The position numbers were made by a program, and so were the translations under genes. A stretch of DNA of 64,000 bases from Spartobacteria bacterium AMD-G4. Lineage in GTDB: Bacteria > Verrucomicrobiota > Verrucomicrobiia > Chthoniobacterales > Terrimicrobiaceae. Shown here piece after piece: positions 9,681 to 18,377 of the stretch (positions are counted from its first letter, which is position 1; every line of letters begins with the position of its first letter). The DNA is taken from positions 1-64,000 of the forward strand of contig NEUK01000062.1 of the NCBI GenBank assembly GCA_002290555.1, read 5' to 3'. The notes beneath the pieces are model-generated. The model ran no database searches, was not told the DNA's origin, and saw only the letters and a list, made by a program, of their open reading frames with translations.

Positions 9681-9704
9681 GTTGTTTCTGTTGCGCGGCG
9701 TTTG

Positions 9705-9733
9705 TTGACAGAGACCCCCGTCCTTCACATATT
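9705..9733 (+). promoter_or_regulatory. Putative sigma-70 promoter of typA
   Basis: TTGACA (9705-9710), a 17-base spacer and CATATT (9728-9733), with the typA ATG 34 bases further on. The -35 box is perfect and the -10 matches four of six consensus bases. Confidence 0.6.
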
Positions 9734-9767
9734 CCGTGCCCGCTCATAGCCGAGCGCACTACTATTT

Positions 9768-11588
9768 ATGGAAAATATTCGCAATATCGCCATCATCGCC
9801 CACGTCGATCACGGCAAGACAACGCTCGTGGATCAGCTTCTCAAGCAGGCAGGCACCTTTCGCGCTAACCAGAAAACGGACGAGCGTATGATGGACTCGA
9901 TGGATTTGGAGAGGGAAAAAGGCATCACCATTCGAGCAAAAAACGCGGCCTTCCGTTGGAAAGATTACCATGTCAATATTGTAGACACTCCCGGCCATGC
10001 GGACTTCGGCGGAGAAGTCGAGCGCATCATGAAGATGGTAGACGGCGTGCTCCTCGTGGTGGACTCGCACGATGGTCCTCAGGCGCAGACCAAATTCGTG
10101 CTACGCAAGGCGATGGAAAACGGTCTCAAGCCCATTGTTGTCATCAACAAAATCGACCGCGAAAATGCGCGCCCTCACAAGGTCCTCGATATGGTTTTCG
10201 AACTTTTCATGGAACTCGGCGCCACCGATGAGCAACTGGACTTCCCTCATATTTACGCCAGTGCCAAGCAGGGTTTCGCCAAAAACGAGATCACCGAGTC
10301 CAGCGATAACATGGAGCCCCTCTACGCGGCGATCGTGAAACACATCCCTCCGCCACCAAAGCCCGATGTGGATTTTTTCCGTATGCTCGTGTCGAACCTC
10401 GACTACAGCGACTACCTCGGCCGTATCGCTTACGGACGCCTCATCAGCGGCAAGGTTGAGATGGGTCAGACCATTGTTTGTATCCACAAAGATGGCAAGA
10501 AGGAGAAAGCCAAGGTCACTGCTATTTTCTCCCACGAAGGGTTGGAAAAAGTGCAGGTTCAGGAGGCATTGGCCGGCGACATTGTGGGCATCAGCGGATT
10601 CGAAGAGATTTACATCGGCGAGACGCTGGTCGATACCGAAGAACGCGAAGCCTTGCCATTTGTTGATATCGACCCGCCGACGATCTCGATGAAAATCTGC
10701 GTAAACGATTCGCCGCTGGCAGGCCGCGAGGGCAAGCTCCTCACCGCGCGCCAGATTCGCGACCGTCTCATCCGCGAGACGCGAGGCAATGTTTCTATCA
10801 TGGTCGCAGACACCGATGTCGCAGGCCACTTCGATGTGAAGGCCCGAGGCGAAATGCAAATCGCTGTGCTCGTCGAGCAGATGCGCCGTGAGGGTTTCGA
10901 GCTCCTTGTTTCACGCCCCGAGGTCATCTTCAAGCGCGACGAAGATGGTTCCGTGCTGGAGCCGATGGAAACTCTCTATGTCGATGTTCCACCAGAAAAT
11001 CTTGGCGACATCCTGCAAAACCTTGCTGGCCGCAAAGCCGAAATCGTCAACATGGAGCACAATCAACACAGCGTTCTCGTGCAGGCCATCACACCCACAC
11101 GCGGCATCATCGGCTTTGAGACGGATCTCGTAAACCTCACCAAGGGCCACGGAATTGCCAGTCACCTTTTTAAAGAATACGGCCCGCACAAAGGCGAGAT
11201 TCCAAGCCGCAATAACGGGGTGCTCGTTTCTATGGAAGGCGGCACCAGCATGGCCTACGCACTCGACACCATCCAGGTGCGCGGACGCCTCTTCATCGGG
11301 CCGCAGGAGGAAATCTACGAGGGCATGATCATCGGAGAAAACGCCCGCCCCGACGACATGCCGGTGAACCCCTGTAAGGCAAAAAAATTGACGAATATGA
11401 GAAGCCAAGGGGACGGCAAGGGCATTTCGCTCGCACCTCCGATCGTGATGAGCCTCGAGCGCTCGCTCGAATACATCGCGCCCGACGAGTATGTCGAGGT
11501 GACTCCAAAATCGCTCCGTCTCCGCAAAAAAATCCTCGATGCCAACGCGCGCAAGCGCGCTGAAAAATCCGCAGGGGTTTTTGCCTGA
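9768..11588 (+). CDS. typA: Translational GTPase TypA/BipA
   Basis: 606 residues, full length. G-domain motifs are intact: AHVDHGKTT (about 11-19), DTPGHADFGG, INKIDR. Domains II, III and V and the TypA-specific C-terminal region (NMRSQGDGKGI, SLERSLEYIAPDEYVEVTP) are recognisable and separate it from EF-G and LepA. TypA binds the 70S ribosome and aids ribosome assembly and growth under stress such as cold. The gene stands alone with its own promoter and a strong terminator. No Shine-Dalgarno is seen before the ATG. Confidence 0.97.
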   Translation: MENIRNIAIIAHVDHGKTTLVDQLLKQAGTFRANQKTDERMMDSMDLEREKGITIRAKNAAFRWKDYHVNIVDTPGHADFGGEVERIMKMVDGVLLVVDSHDGPQAQTKFVLRKAMENGLKPIVVINKIDRENARPHKVLDMVFELFMELGATDEQLDFPHIYASAKQGFAKNEITESSDNMEPLYAAIVKHIPPPPKPDVDFFRMLVSNLDYSDYLGRIAYGRLISGKVEMGQTIVCIHKDGKKEKAKVTAIFSHEGLEKVQVQEALAGDIVGISGFEEIYIGETLVDTEEREALPFVDIDPPTISMKICVNDSPLAGREGKLLTARQIRDRLIRETRGNVSIMVADTDVAGHFDVKARGEMQIAVLVEQMRREGFELLVSRPEVIFKRDEDGSVLEPMETLYVDVPPENLGDILQNLAGRKAEIVNMEHNQHSVLVQAITPTRGIIGFETDLVNLTKGHGIASHLFKEYGPHKGEIPSRNNGVLVSMEGGTSMAYALDTIQVRGRLFIGPQEEIYEGMIIGENARPDDMPVNPCKAKKLTNMRSQGDGKGISLAPPIVMSLERSLEYIAPDEYVEVTPKSLRLRKKILDANARKRAEKSAGVFA

Positions 11589-11604
11589 CGCACTGTTTCC
11601 TTTG

Positions 11605-11637
11605 AAAAGCCCGGGGCCGCAAGCCCCGGGCTTTTTT
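11605..11637 (+). terminator. Intrinsic terminator of typA
   Basis: A GC-rich perfect stem (GCCCGGGGC pairing with GCCCCGGGC across a five-base CGCAA loop), extended by A-T pairs, is followed directly by six T residues. It lies 16 bases after the typA stop. Confidence 0.93.
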
Positions 11638-11771
11638 GTGTTTTCTGATCGGCGGCATGGGCGCTCCAAACAGATTTCCAAGGTCATGGGTTGACTCGGA
11701 CCACCCTATAGATTACCTCGGGAAGTAATGGAGGAGCCGCCATCACAGCCTCACAAAAAATCGCCCGTATC

Positions 11772-12377
11772 GTGGGAGCAAGCAGTCGCGCAATTCAAGC
11801 GGCACAACCCGGCACATCCTCCTGGAATGCCGAAGATCAAGCCATCCGCAACGAGAAAAGCATACCTTGGAGAAATCTTGGGAAGTTTGGACCTCCGGAC
11901 ACGATAGCTTCCGAACATTTCGTCTGGTTTCAAGACGGCATGGTTTTCAAAGCCACGGCCTATGGTCGTTTTGGACACTCGATTGACAAAGGGCCTGGCA
12001 AAGCCACTCCGCTCGAATACCTCCGGCGAATTGCCGCGAGCAACGAAGCATTCAATGATTCCGCAACGATCGTCGGAAAATTCGAAAACGAAAATGGGGG
12101 CTTGGGATTGATCCACGCGCAGGACTTCATCGAACAGAATCCGGCAGGTGCATTTCACGCAACGCCGGAGCAACTCATCCATTTTTTGGAATCGCTCGGG
12201 TTCTTTCCATCAGAAGGCCATTTTGCAAAATACGAGGTCTGGGCAAATCCTGATCTGGGGATCGAGATAGCCGATTTTCATTCCGGGAATGTGATTTTAA
12301 ACAGCGAGGGGATGGTTGTTCCAATCGACATCGTTGTGAACAAATTCGATCCCGCAAAAGGCATCCACTATTTTTGA
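11772..12377 (+). CDS. Stand-alone kinase-like protein resembling polyvalent-protein STK domains
   Basis: 201 residues. The conserved pattern reads: EHFVWFQDGMVFKAT (48-62, candidate ATP lysine K60), TPLEYLRRIAASNEAF (79-94), then IADFHSGNVILNSEG (166-180) and VPIDIV (183-188), matching the HxxN...D catalytic and metal motifs of protein-kinase-like folds. The PLEYLRR/NE-F spacing is that of the serine/threonine/tyrosine kinase-like domain embedded in phage and plasmid polyvalent proteins; here it is a separate gene. The only in-frame start I find is GTG 11772, without a ribosome binding site; an ATG at 11728 opens another frame, so the N-terminus is uncertain. Kinase activity is inference. 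Confidence 0.55.
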   Translation: MGASSRAIQAAQPGTSSWNAEDQAIRNEKSIPWRNLGKFGPPDTIASEHFVWFQDGMVFKATAYGRFGHSIDKGPGKATPLEYLRRIAASNEAFNDSATIVGKFENENGGLGLIHAQDFIEQNPAGAFHATPEQLIHFLESLGFFPSEGHFAKYEVWANPDLGIEIADFHSGNVILNSEGMVVPIDIVVNKFDPAKGIHYF

Positions 12378-12409
12378 ATCTTCGAACCTGCGCGGATTCG
12401 CGGAAAGGA

Positions 12410-12438
12410 TTGACTCGCCTGCCGCGCTCACCCAGTAT
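12410..12438 (+). promoter_or_regulatory. Possible promoter of ilvH-ilvC
   Basis: TTGACT (12410-12415), a 17-base spacer and CAGTAT (12433-12438), 20 bases before the ilvH ATG. The -35 is good, the -10 weak. Confidence 0.3.
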
Positions 12439-12458
12439 CAGCCTCCTTTTTACATTTC

Positions 12459-12935
12459 ATGCGCCATACCATATCGATTCTCGTTGAGAACAAATTCGGG
12501 GTTCTAACCCGCGTAGCAGGGATGTTCAGCGGTCGCGGGTTCAACATCGACACATTGAATGTCGGGCCCACTCTGGATGCTTCAGCTTCGCGCATGACGA
12601 TCGTAGTGCGCGGCGACGACAAAGTTCTCGAGCAGGTCATCAAGCAACTGGAGAAACTCATCGATGTGATCGATGTCCAAGATTTCCGCGACGAGGATTA
12701 TGTGGACCGGGAACTCGTGTTGCTCCGCGTCAATGCTACTTCCAAGACCCGTGCCGAGGTCATGCAAATCTGCGATATTTTCCGCGCAAAAATCATCGAT
12801 GTTCAGGCCGAGAAGCTTGCTATCGAGGTCACTGGCACAGAAAATAAAATCAACAAATTCCTCAGCCTCATGGAAAGCTTTGGCATCATCGACCTGACTC
12901 GTTCGGGCAAGATCGCCCTTGCCCGCACAACCTGA
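12459..12935 (+). CDS. ilvH: Acetolactate synthase small (regulatory) subunit
   Basis: 158 residues, the normal length. The N-terminal ACT domain is clear (TISILVENKFGVLTRVAGMF, RGFNIDTLNVG), followed by the second regulatory domain (RELVLLRVNA, IFRAKIIDV, LTRSGKIALAR). The subunit activates the catalytic subunit IlvB/IlvG and confers valine feedback inhibition in branched-chain amino acid synthesis. Unusually, no large subunit gene lies upstream; ilvB must be elsewhere. ilvC follows 41 bases downstream and is probably cotranscribed. Confidence 0.95.
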   Translation: MRHTISILVENKFGVLTRVAGMFSGRGFNIDTLNVGPTLDASASRMTIVVRGDDKVLEQVIKQLEKLIDVIDVQDFRDEDYVDRELVLLRVNATSKTRAEVMQICDIFRAKIIDVQAEKLAIEVTGTENKINKFLSLMESFGIIDLTRSGKIALARTT

Positions 12936-12976
12936 AACAAACGACGCCTTCACCCATCACCACATAACAAACAATC

Positions 12977-14008
12977 ATGCCAACCAAAATTCTCACCGAC
13001 AAAGACGCAGACCTCAAATTTTTCAAAGGAAAAACCCTCGCGGTTCTCGGCTTCGGTTCCCAAGGCCACGCGCACGCTCTGAATCTCAAAGAAAGCGGAT
13101 GCAAAGTCATCATCGGTCTTTATCCTAAATCCAAGAGCCGTGCTGTTGCCGCCGCTCAAGGTTTTGAAGTCTTCGATACTGCAGAAGCTGTTCGCCAAGC
13201 AGATGTCATATTGGTTGCGATCCCTGACACCAAGCAGCCCTCCGCCTACAAGGCCGATATCGAGCCGAATCTTGCTCCAGGCAAGACGCTTGTGTTCAGC
13301 CACGGCTTCAGTATTCACTACAAAACCATCGTGCCGCCAAAGAACGTGAATGTTATCATGGTGGCTCCCAAAGGCCCAGGACACATCGTTCGCCGCCAAT
13401 ACACCGAGGGCAAGGGTGTTCCAACCCTTATCGCCGTTTACCAAAATCCTGGCAAGGACGCTAAGAAGATCGCCCTCACTTGGGCCAAGGGCATCGGTGG
13501 CACACGCGGCGGCGTCCTTGAAACCTCTTTCAAAGAAGAGACGGAAACAGATCTTTTCGGCGAGCAGACTGTGCTCTGCGGCGGTGCCTCCGCACTCGTT
13601 CAAGCGGGATTCGAAACGCTTGTCGAGGCTGGTTACTCTCCCGAAATGGCCTACTTCGAGTGCCTCCACGAGCTCAAGCTCATCGTTGACCTTATGAACG
13701 AATCCGGCATCGCCGGCATGCGTTTCTCGATCAGCGAAACCGCCAAGTGGGGCGATGTTTCTGTGGGTCCAAAGATCATCGATTCTTCCGTGAAGAAGCG
13801 GATGAAATCCGCGCTCAAAGATATCCAATCCGGCAAGTTTGCCAAGGAATGGATCAAAGAATACGAAGGCGGCTACAAGCGCTACAACGCTCTGCTCAAG
13901 GAGGGCGAAAAACATGGTATCGAGAAGACGGGCGAGCGCCTTCGCGGGCTCATGCCTTGGATCAAAAAGCGCAATCTCAAAGGCACCCAAGCCTCCTACT
14001 CGAACTAA
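12977..14008 (+). CDS. ilvC: Ketol-acid reductoisomerase
   Basis: 343 residues, a class I (short) enzyme. The Rossmann motif LAVLGFGSQGHAHALNL and the knotted C-terminal domain (ETDLFGEQTVLCGG, FETLVEAGYSPEMAYFEC) are intact. It converts acetolactate or acetohydroxybutyrate to the dihydroxy acids with NAD(P)H and Mg2+. It follows ilvH; with cimA (51.4-53.0 kb) it suggests isoleucine is made through citramalate. Confidence 0.97.
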   Translation: MPTKILTDKDADLKFFKGKTLAVLGFGSQGHAHALNLKESGCKVIIGLYPKSKSRAVAAAQGFEVFDTAEAVRQADVILVAIPDTKQPSAYKADIEPNLAPGKTLVFSHGFSIHYKTIVPPKNVNVIMVAPKGPGHIVRRQYTEGKGVPTLIAVYQNPGKDAKKIALTWAKGIGGTRGGVLETSFKEETETDLFGEQTVLCGGASALVQAGFETLVEAGYSPEMAYFECLHELKLIVDLMNESGIAGMRFSISETAKWGDVSVGPKIIDSSVKKRMKSALKDIQSGKFAKEWIKEYEGGYKRYNALLKEGEKHGIEKTGERLRGLMPWIKKRNLKGTQASYSN

Positions 14009-14020
14009 AAACTTATTCCT

Positions 14021-14971
14021 ATGGTCGAGACCTCTTCACAACCCATCAGCGTCATCACAGGCGGTGCAGGCTTTTTGGGCTCGCACCTCACGGATAGATT
14101 GCTCGCAGAGGGCCATCGCGTCATTGCGATTGACAGCCTCATCACCGGCAATGTGGCAAATATTGAGCATCTCGCCGGGAACAAAAATTACAAGTTCATC
14201 TGCCACGATGTCACCGACTTCATCTACATCCCGGGGAAGGTCGATTTCGTCTGGCATTTTGCGAGTCCGGCCAGTCCGATCGACTACCTGCGCATACCGA
14301 TTCCAACTCTGAAAGTCGGCGCCCTCGGAACGCACAACGCGCTTGGTTTGGCCAAGGACAAAGGTGCGGCCTTCATCCTTGCCTCGACATCCGAGTGCTA
14401 CGGCGATCCACTCATTCACCCGCAGACCGAAGACTACTGGGGCAATGTGAACCCTATCGGGCCGCGTGGCGTTTACGATGAAGCCAAGCGCTTTGCGGAG
14501 GCCATCACCATGGCCTACCACCGCTTCCACGGCATGAATACGCATATCGTTCGTATTTTCAATACCTATGGTCCGCGCATGCGCCTTGATGACGGCCGCG
14601 TCGTTCCAGCATTCATCGGCCAGGCTCTCACAGGAAAACCACTTACGATTTTCGGTGATGGCTCGCAAACGCGCAGTTTTTGTTATGTATCCGATTTGAT
14701 CGATGGAATTTATCGCTTGATGATGAGTGATTTCCACGAGCCGGTGAACATCGGCAACCCGCGCGAGATGACGATCCGGCAATTCGCCGAAGAAATCCTT
14801 CGTATCACTGGCGCAGATTGCCAGATCGAGCACAAGCCGCTTCCCGTGGATGACCCGAAAGTTCGCCAGCCAGACATCACCCGTGCCAAGACGATTCTCA
14901 GCTGGGAACCCAAGGTCGACTTCGACAAAGGCATCCGCGAAACCATTGAGTTTTTCCGTGGCCGTGTTTGA
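14021..14971 (+). CDS. UDP-glucuronic acid decarboxylase (UDP-xylose synthase family)
   Basis: 316 residues, an extended short-chain dehydrogenase. The NAD motif [11 protein letters not shown] starts at about residue 9; the catalytic YDEAK with downstream R is present, and [13 protein letters not shown] and STSECYGDP are typical of UXS enzymes, which decarboxylate UDP-glucuronate to UDP-xylose for glycans. The ugd gene in this window (42.7 kb) would make the substrate. The gene lies 12 bases after ilvC without a terminator between them, but pathway logic does not link them. RmlB-like dehydratase is the main alternative and fits less well. Confidence 0.85.
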   Translation: MVETSSQPISVITGGAGFLGSHLTDRLLAEGHRVIAIDSLITGNVANIEHLAGNKNYKFICHDVTDFIYIPGKVDFVWHFASPASPIDYLRIPIPTLKVGALGTHNALGLAKDKGAAFILASTSECYGDPLIHPQTEDYWGNVNPIGPRGVYDEAKRFAEAITMAYHRFHGMNTHIVRIFNTYGPRMRLDDGRVVPAFIGQALTGKPLTIFGDGSQTRSFCYVSDLIDGIYRLMMSDFHEPVNIGNPREMTIRQFAEEILRITGADCQIEHKPLPVDDPKVRQPDITRAKTILSWEPKVDFDKGIRETIEFFRGRV

Positions 14972-15011
14972 AGTTTACTTCAGCCAGACAATTGAATAAT
15001 AGAAATTAGCC

Positions 15012-15677
15012 ATGATAAAAAGTTTGTTCCCCGCGACAATCCTTCCTGCCGTGTTCTTTGCCTTATGCGTCATGCCGCTCAAAGCCCAGGTCAAGTCGGA
15101 GTTTTACATCAAAAAAATCGAATCCACACTTTTCGACACGCCACAATTCTCCGCTGGATCTTATCGTAAGCAGCAGCCTGGGGCGGCGCGTCCAACGCCT
15201 TGGCTCGAGATCGATGTGAATTTCGAGCGCGACGAGATATCGAAGGAGGCTCCCAAATACTCCGAAGAGCTGACGGTGGAATTTTACATCCTTCTGAACA
15301 ACGCTGCTTTGAACCCGGACAAGAAGCCAACACTTCTCACGGGCACCACCACCATTTCCGATGTGCCCTACGGCAAGGGTTTGCACACGGCTGCATTTGT
15401 TTCTCCGCAGACGATGGGACGATACTTTGACGGCAAGCCTCCCGCCTCCGCGCAACAAGCCCTCGTCGATGTGGGCGTCAGCATCTCAGACTCCACTGGC
15501 TTAGTCGCTATAGCCTCTTCCAAGAGTGCGGATGTCGCCAAGCAGGGCAAGGGTTGGTGGGATTCTGACGCAGGAATGACGAAGGTCACTGGCCGTGTTT
15601 TGGAAAAAAGCCAAACTCCTTTTGCGCCAATGGCTTGGGATTATTTTGTGCCTTCCAAACCCAAGTCTGCTAACTAA
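15012..15677 (+). CDS. Secreted Amuc_1102-like protein of the pilus-like operon
   Basis: 221 residues with a signal peptide (hydrophobic LFPATILPAVFFALCVMPL, cleavage likely after LKA). The mature part is predicted beta-rich (WLEIDVNFERDE, LTVEFYILLNN, ALVDVGVSISDST) with no catalytic motif I recognise. I assign it to the Amuc_1102-like family by its position directly upstream of a PilM-like gene in the conserved verrucomicrobial order and by its size and export signal. It probably acts in the periplasm or at the cell surface as a structural partner of the secretin complex. Function is unknown; the assignment leans on synteny. Confidence 0.6.
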   Translation: MIKSLFPATILPAVFFALCVMPLKAQVKSEFYIKKIESTLFDTPQFSAGSYRKQQPGAARPTPWLEIDVNFERDEISKEAPKYSEELTVEFYILLNNAALNPDKKPTLLTGTTTISDVPYGKGLHTAAFVSPQTMGRYFDGKPPASAQQALVDVGVSISDSTGLVAIASSKSADVAKQGKGWWDSDAGMTKVTGRVLEKSQTPFAPMAWDYFVPSKPKSAN

Positions 15678-15693
15678 CTGATCTGACTTCGCG

Positions 15694-17439
15694 ATGGCCC
15701 GACCAGCACGCATCTTGGCACTCAATCTCGGCATGCAGACCGCAAGCATGGCGGAGTTTGCTGCTCTGCCATCCGGCGGATTAAAGTTGCTGGCAATCAA
15801 AACTTCCGAGTTCATTGTGGATCCTTCGGCCGATGCGACGCGGAATAGCCAAGTGGAAAGTGTGGCGGTCGAATTGCGTTCGGCGTTGAAGATTTCCCCA
15901 AAAACGGTCACGAATGTTTGTCTTCCTTCGCAAGCCGTTTTCTCCCGATTTGTGAAGCTCCCTGGTGGCACCGCTGCCGATGTCGAATCGATCATTGGAT
16001 TCGAGGCGCAGCAAAATGTCCCTTTTCCGATTGATGAGGTTGTCTGGGATTACCAAATCATGGGCGATCGCCGAGGGGAAACTTGGGATGTTGCGTTGGT
16101 GGCCATCAAAGCCGATCAATTGGATGAAATTGTGCAGTCTGTTGGCAAAGGCGGCGTCATGACGGGTCAAATTGATTTCGCACCCACAGCTTTATTCAAC
16201 GCCTTTCGCTACAACTACTCGGATATCACAGGTTGCTCACTCCTTTTGGACCTTGGTGCCCGCACGACAAATCTTGTTTTCATCGAGGAGAATCGCCTCT
16301 TCAGTCGCAGTATTCCGATTGGCGGCAGCACGATCAGCGCGGCGATTTCGAAAGAGTTCACTCAGGAATTCACACTTGCTGAAAAGCTGAAACTCCAAAA
16401 AGGCAGCGTTGGTCTCGGTGGAGCTTATGCCGAGTCCGAAGATCCCACCGAGGCCAGGTTGGCCAAGGTGACCCGGAATACGATGACACGCCTCCATGCC
16501 GAAATCGCGAGGTCGATCAATTTTTACCGCACTAACCAAGGTGGCACGACTCCGATGCGGATTTTCCTCTGCGGCGGCGGCACTGGTCTGGCTTACATGA
16601 CAGAGTTTTTTGCCGAAAAACTTCAGGCGCCCGTAGAATATTTTAATCCACTTCGCAATGTGGAGGTCGCTCCTGAAATTCAGTCGCAGCTTGGATCTTT
16701 TTGTGCCTCGGGGTTGGGCGAATTAGTAGGTTGTGCGCTGCGAGCACTCAAAAATTGTCCCATTGAGATTAATCTCACCCCGCCCAGTGTGCGCCAGGCG
16801 CAACGATTTACTAAGCGACTGCCCGCCTTGGCTTTAGCCACAGCATTCTTCATTCTTACTCCCACTCTTTGTTGGCTTGATCTGGACGACTCCGCAAAGC
16901 GTATTGGTGAAAAAGTTGATCGGCAGACTGCCGAAGTCGCTCGCCTCGAAGGTCTCTCAAAGAAAATCTCTGCTGCGATGGCAGAGCGCGATAAACTCGT
17001 AGCCGAGGTAGCGCCTTTTCTTCTCGTCGCCTCCGAACGATCTGCCTGGGCATCCATCCTTGAAGAGTTGGCAGCGACGATACCCCCGCGTTTCATTTGG
17101 GTGACCCAACTTAAGCCAATTGAAGGCGTTGTTATTGCGCCCGATCCAACCCCTGTGCCTGGAGCGAAAACACCACCCCAGATGCCAAAGGCAGCCCCGA
17201 CAGGACCCAAAGCCATCACGGCAATTGAAATCAATGGCCTCTATCTCGACAACCCGCCCAATCCCGATGGTGCGGGCGTCATAGATAAATTTTTTAATAA
17301 TTTGAAATCTTCGGCCATCTTTGCTATCGGAGATGATCCTGCCAAAATTATCACCCGCCGCACGACACCCACAGGGGAAACCTGGGCTTACGGCTACACC
17401 CTGCTTCTTCCCCTCAAGCAGCCCGTTATCCTTCCATGA
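15694..17439 (+). CDS. PilM-PilN fusion protein (Amuc_1101-like)
   Basis: 581 residues. Residues 1-350 are an actin-like PilM ATPase fold: LALNLGMQTASMAEF (phosphate 1), LLLDLGARTTNLVFIE with PIGG (phosphate 2) and IFLCGGGTG (adenosine). Next comes EINLTPPS (358-365), matching the INLLP peptide by which PilN docks onto PilM, then a membrane segment (about 376-394), a coiled coil and a PilN-like periplasmic domain. PilM and PilN are separate proteins in most type IV pili; here the docking peptide is joined in cis. The protein probably links cytoplasmic motor parts to the periplasmic alignment complex. Its stop overlaps the next start as ATGA. Confidence 0.85.
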   Translation: MARPARILALNLGMQTASMAEFAALPSGGLKLLAIKTSEFIVDPSADATRNSQVESVAVELRSALKISPKTVTNVCLPSQAVFSRFVKLPGGTAADVESIIGFEAQQNVPFPIDEVVWDYQIMGDRRGETWDVALVAIKADQLDEIVQSVGKGGVMTGQIDFAPTALFNAFRYNYSDITGCSLLLDLGARTTNLVFIEENRLFSRSIPIGGSTISAAISKEFTQEFTLAEKLKLQKGSVGLGGAYAESEDPTEARLAKVTRNTMTRLHAEIARSINFYRTNQGGTTPMRIFLCGGGTGLAYMTEFFAEKLQAPVEYFNPLRNVEVAPEIQSQLGSFCASGLGELVGCALRALKNCPIEINLTPPSVRQAQRFTKRLPALALATAFFILTPTLCWLDLDDSAKRIGEKVDRQTAEVARLEGLSKKISAAMAERDKLVAEVAPFLLVASERSAWASILEELAATIPPRFIWVTQLKPIEGVVIAPDPTPVPGAKTPPQMPKAAPTGPKAITAIEINGLYLDNPPNPDGAGVIDKFFNNLKSSAIFAIGDDPAKIITRRTTPTGETWAYGYTLLLPLKQPVILP

Positions 17440-18377
17440 ACTGGCTGAAGCAAAACCCTATAGCCGCATTTCTTCTCCTGCTGGCCATTATCGGCACGGG
17501 AGTTACCTCTTACCTCGCGGTCGATGCCACAGCGCTGCGCAATGAGGCCCAGGCGAACCTCGATTCGCAGCTTCAGAAGCTCAAGCAATTTCAGAATCAA
17601 AAACCCTTTCCAACAGTTGATAGCTTGAAGGCTCTCGAGGAAAGTCTTGTCGGATACCGCGCCGAAGTCGCCAAGTATCGCACCACTCTTGCGAAAATGG
17701 AGGCCCCCCTCACTCCGATCAATCCCCAAGAATTCCAAGATGATCTTCGCACAGCCGTCGATGAACTGAAAAAAAATGCGATTGAAAAAGGGGTCGCTCT
17801 TCCCGACGATTTTTTCTACGGATTTGACGCTTATCAAGCCGCGCCACCATCCCAACAGGAGGTTGTGGAGCTCAATCGGGAATTTCGTATCATTCGAGGG
17901 ATTGCCAACTCACTGGTTGACCTGAAAATCGGAGCCATTGATTCACTCAAGCGTCAGGAAGTTCCGGTCAAAGCCCCCGCTACCTCACCTGCGCCACCCG
18001 CCAAGCCAGGGACGCCAAACGAATCGCCTAAGGCTCCCGCGATTTCCACCAGGACTTTTATTCTCACTTTTACGGCCCCACAGGAAAAACTTCTTTCAGC
18101 ATTCAACATGATCCAAGATAAGGACGAGTTTCTGCTCATTCGCTCGCTCGCTTTGGACAACACAAGCCCCCAACCTCCTCCTCGCTCACAGCCCGGTGAT
18201 TCTTCGGGTAGCCCCGCTATTCCTATGCCCGGCATCTCCGCGAAATCTTCTGAGACCATTCAGGCCATCCTCGGTCGCGAATCCGTGACAGCCAGTTTTG
18301 TCGTTGAAATCCTCGACTTCCCCGATTGGGAGTCTGAACCTTCCACTCAACCGAAGGCTCCCTCTCCACCCAAGTAA
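17436..18377 (+). CDS. Amuc_1100-like PilO-type inner-membrane/periplasmic protein
   Basis: 313 residues: a short N-terminus, one membrane segment (about 8-30, FLLLLAIIGTGVTSYLAV), a long coiled coil (30-110), and a mixed domain containing FQDDLRTAV and a proline/alanine-rich loop (about 185-210). This layout and position match Akkermansia Amuc_1100, a PilO-fold relative best known as an outer-surface protein reported to signal through TLR2. Sequence identity looks low, so shared host effects should not be assumed; the free-living pathway content here argues for a purely structural role as the PilO partner of the PilM-PilN fusion. Coupled to both neighbours by overlaps. Confidence 0.75.
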   Translation: MNWLKQNPIAAFLLLLAIIGTGVTSYLAVDATALRNEAQANLDSQLQKLKQFQNQKPFPTVDSLKALEESLVGYRAEVAKYRTTLAKMEAPLTPINPQEFQDDLRTAVDELKKNAIEKGVALPDDFFYGFDAYQAAPPSQQEVVELNREFRIIRGIANSLVDLKIGAIDSLKRQEVPVKAPATSPAPPAKPGTPNESPKAPAISTRTFILTFTAPQEKLLSAFNMIQDKDEFLLIRSLALDNTSPQPPPRSQPGDSSGSPAIPMPGISAKSSETIQAILGRESVTASFVVEILDFPDWESEPSTQPKAPSPPK

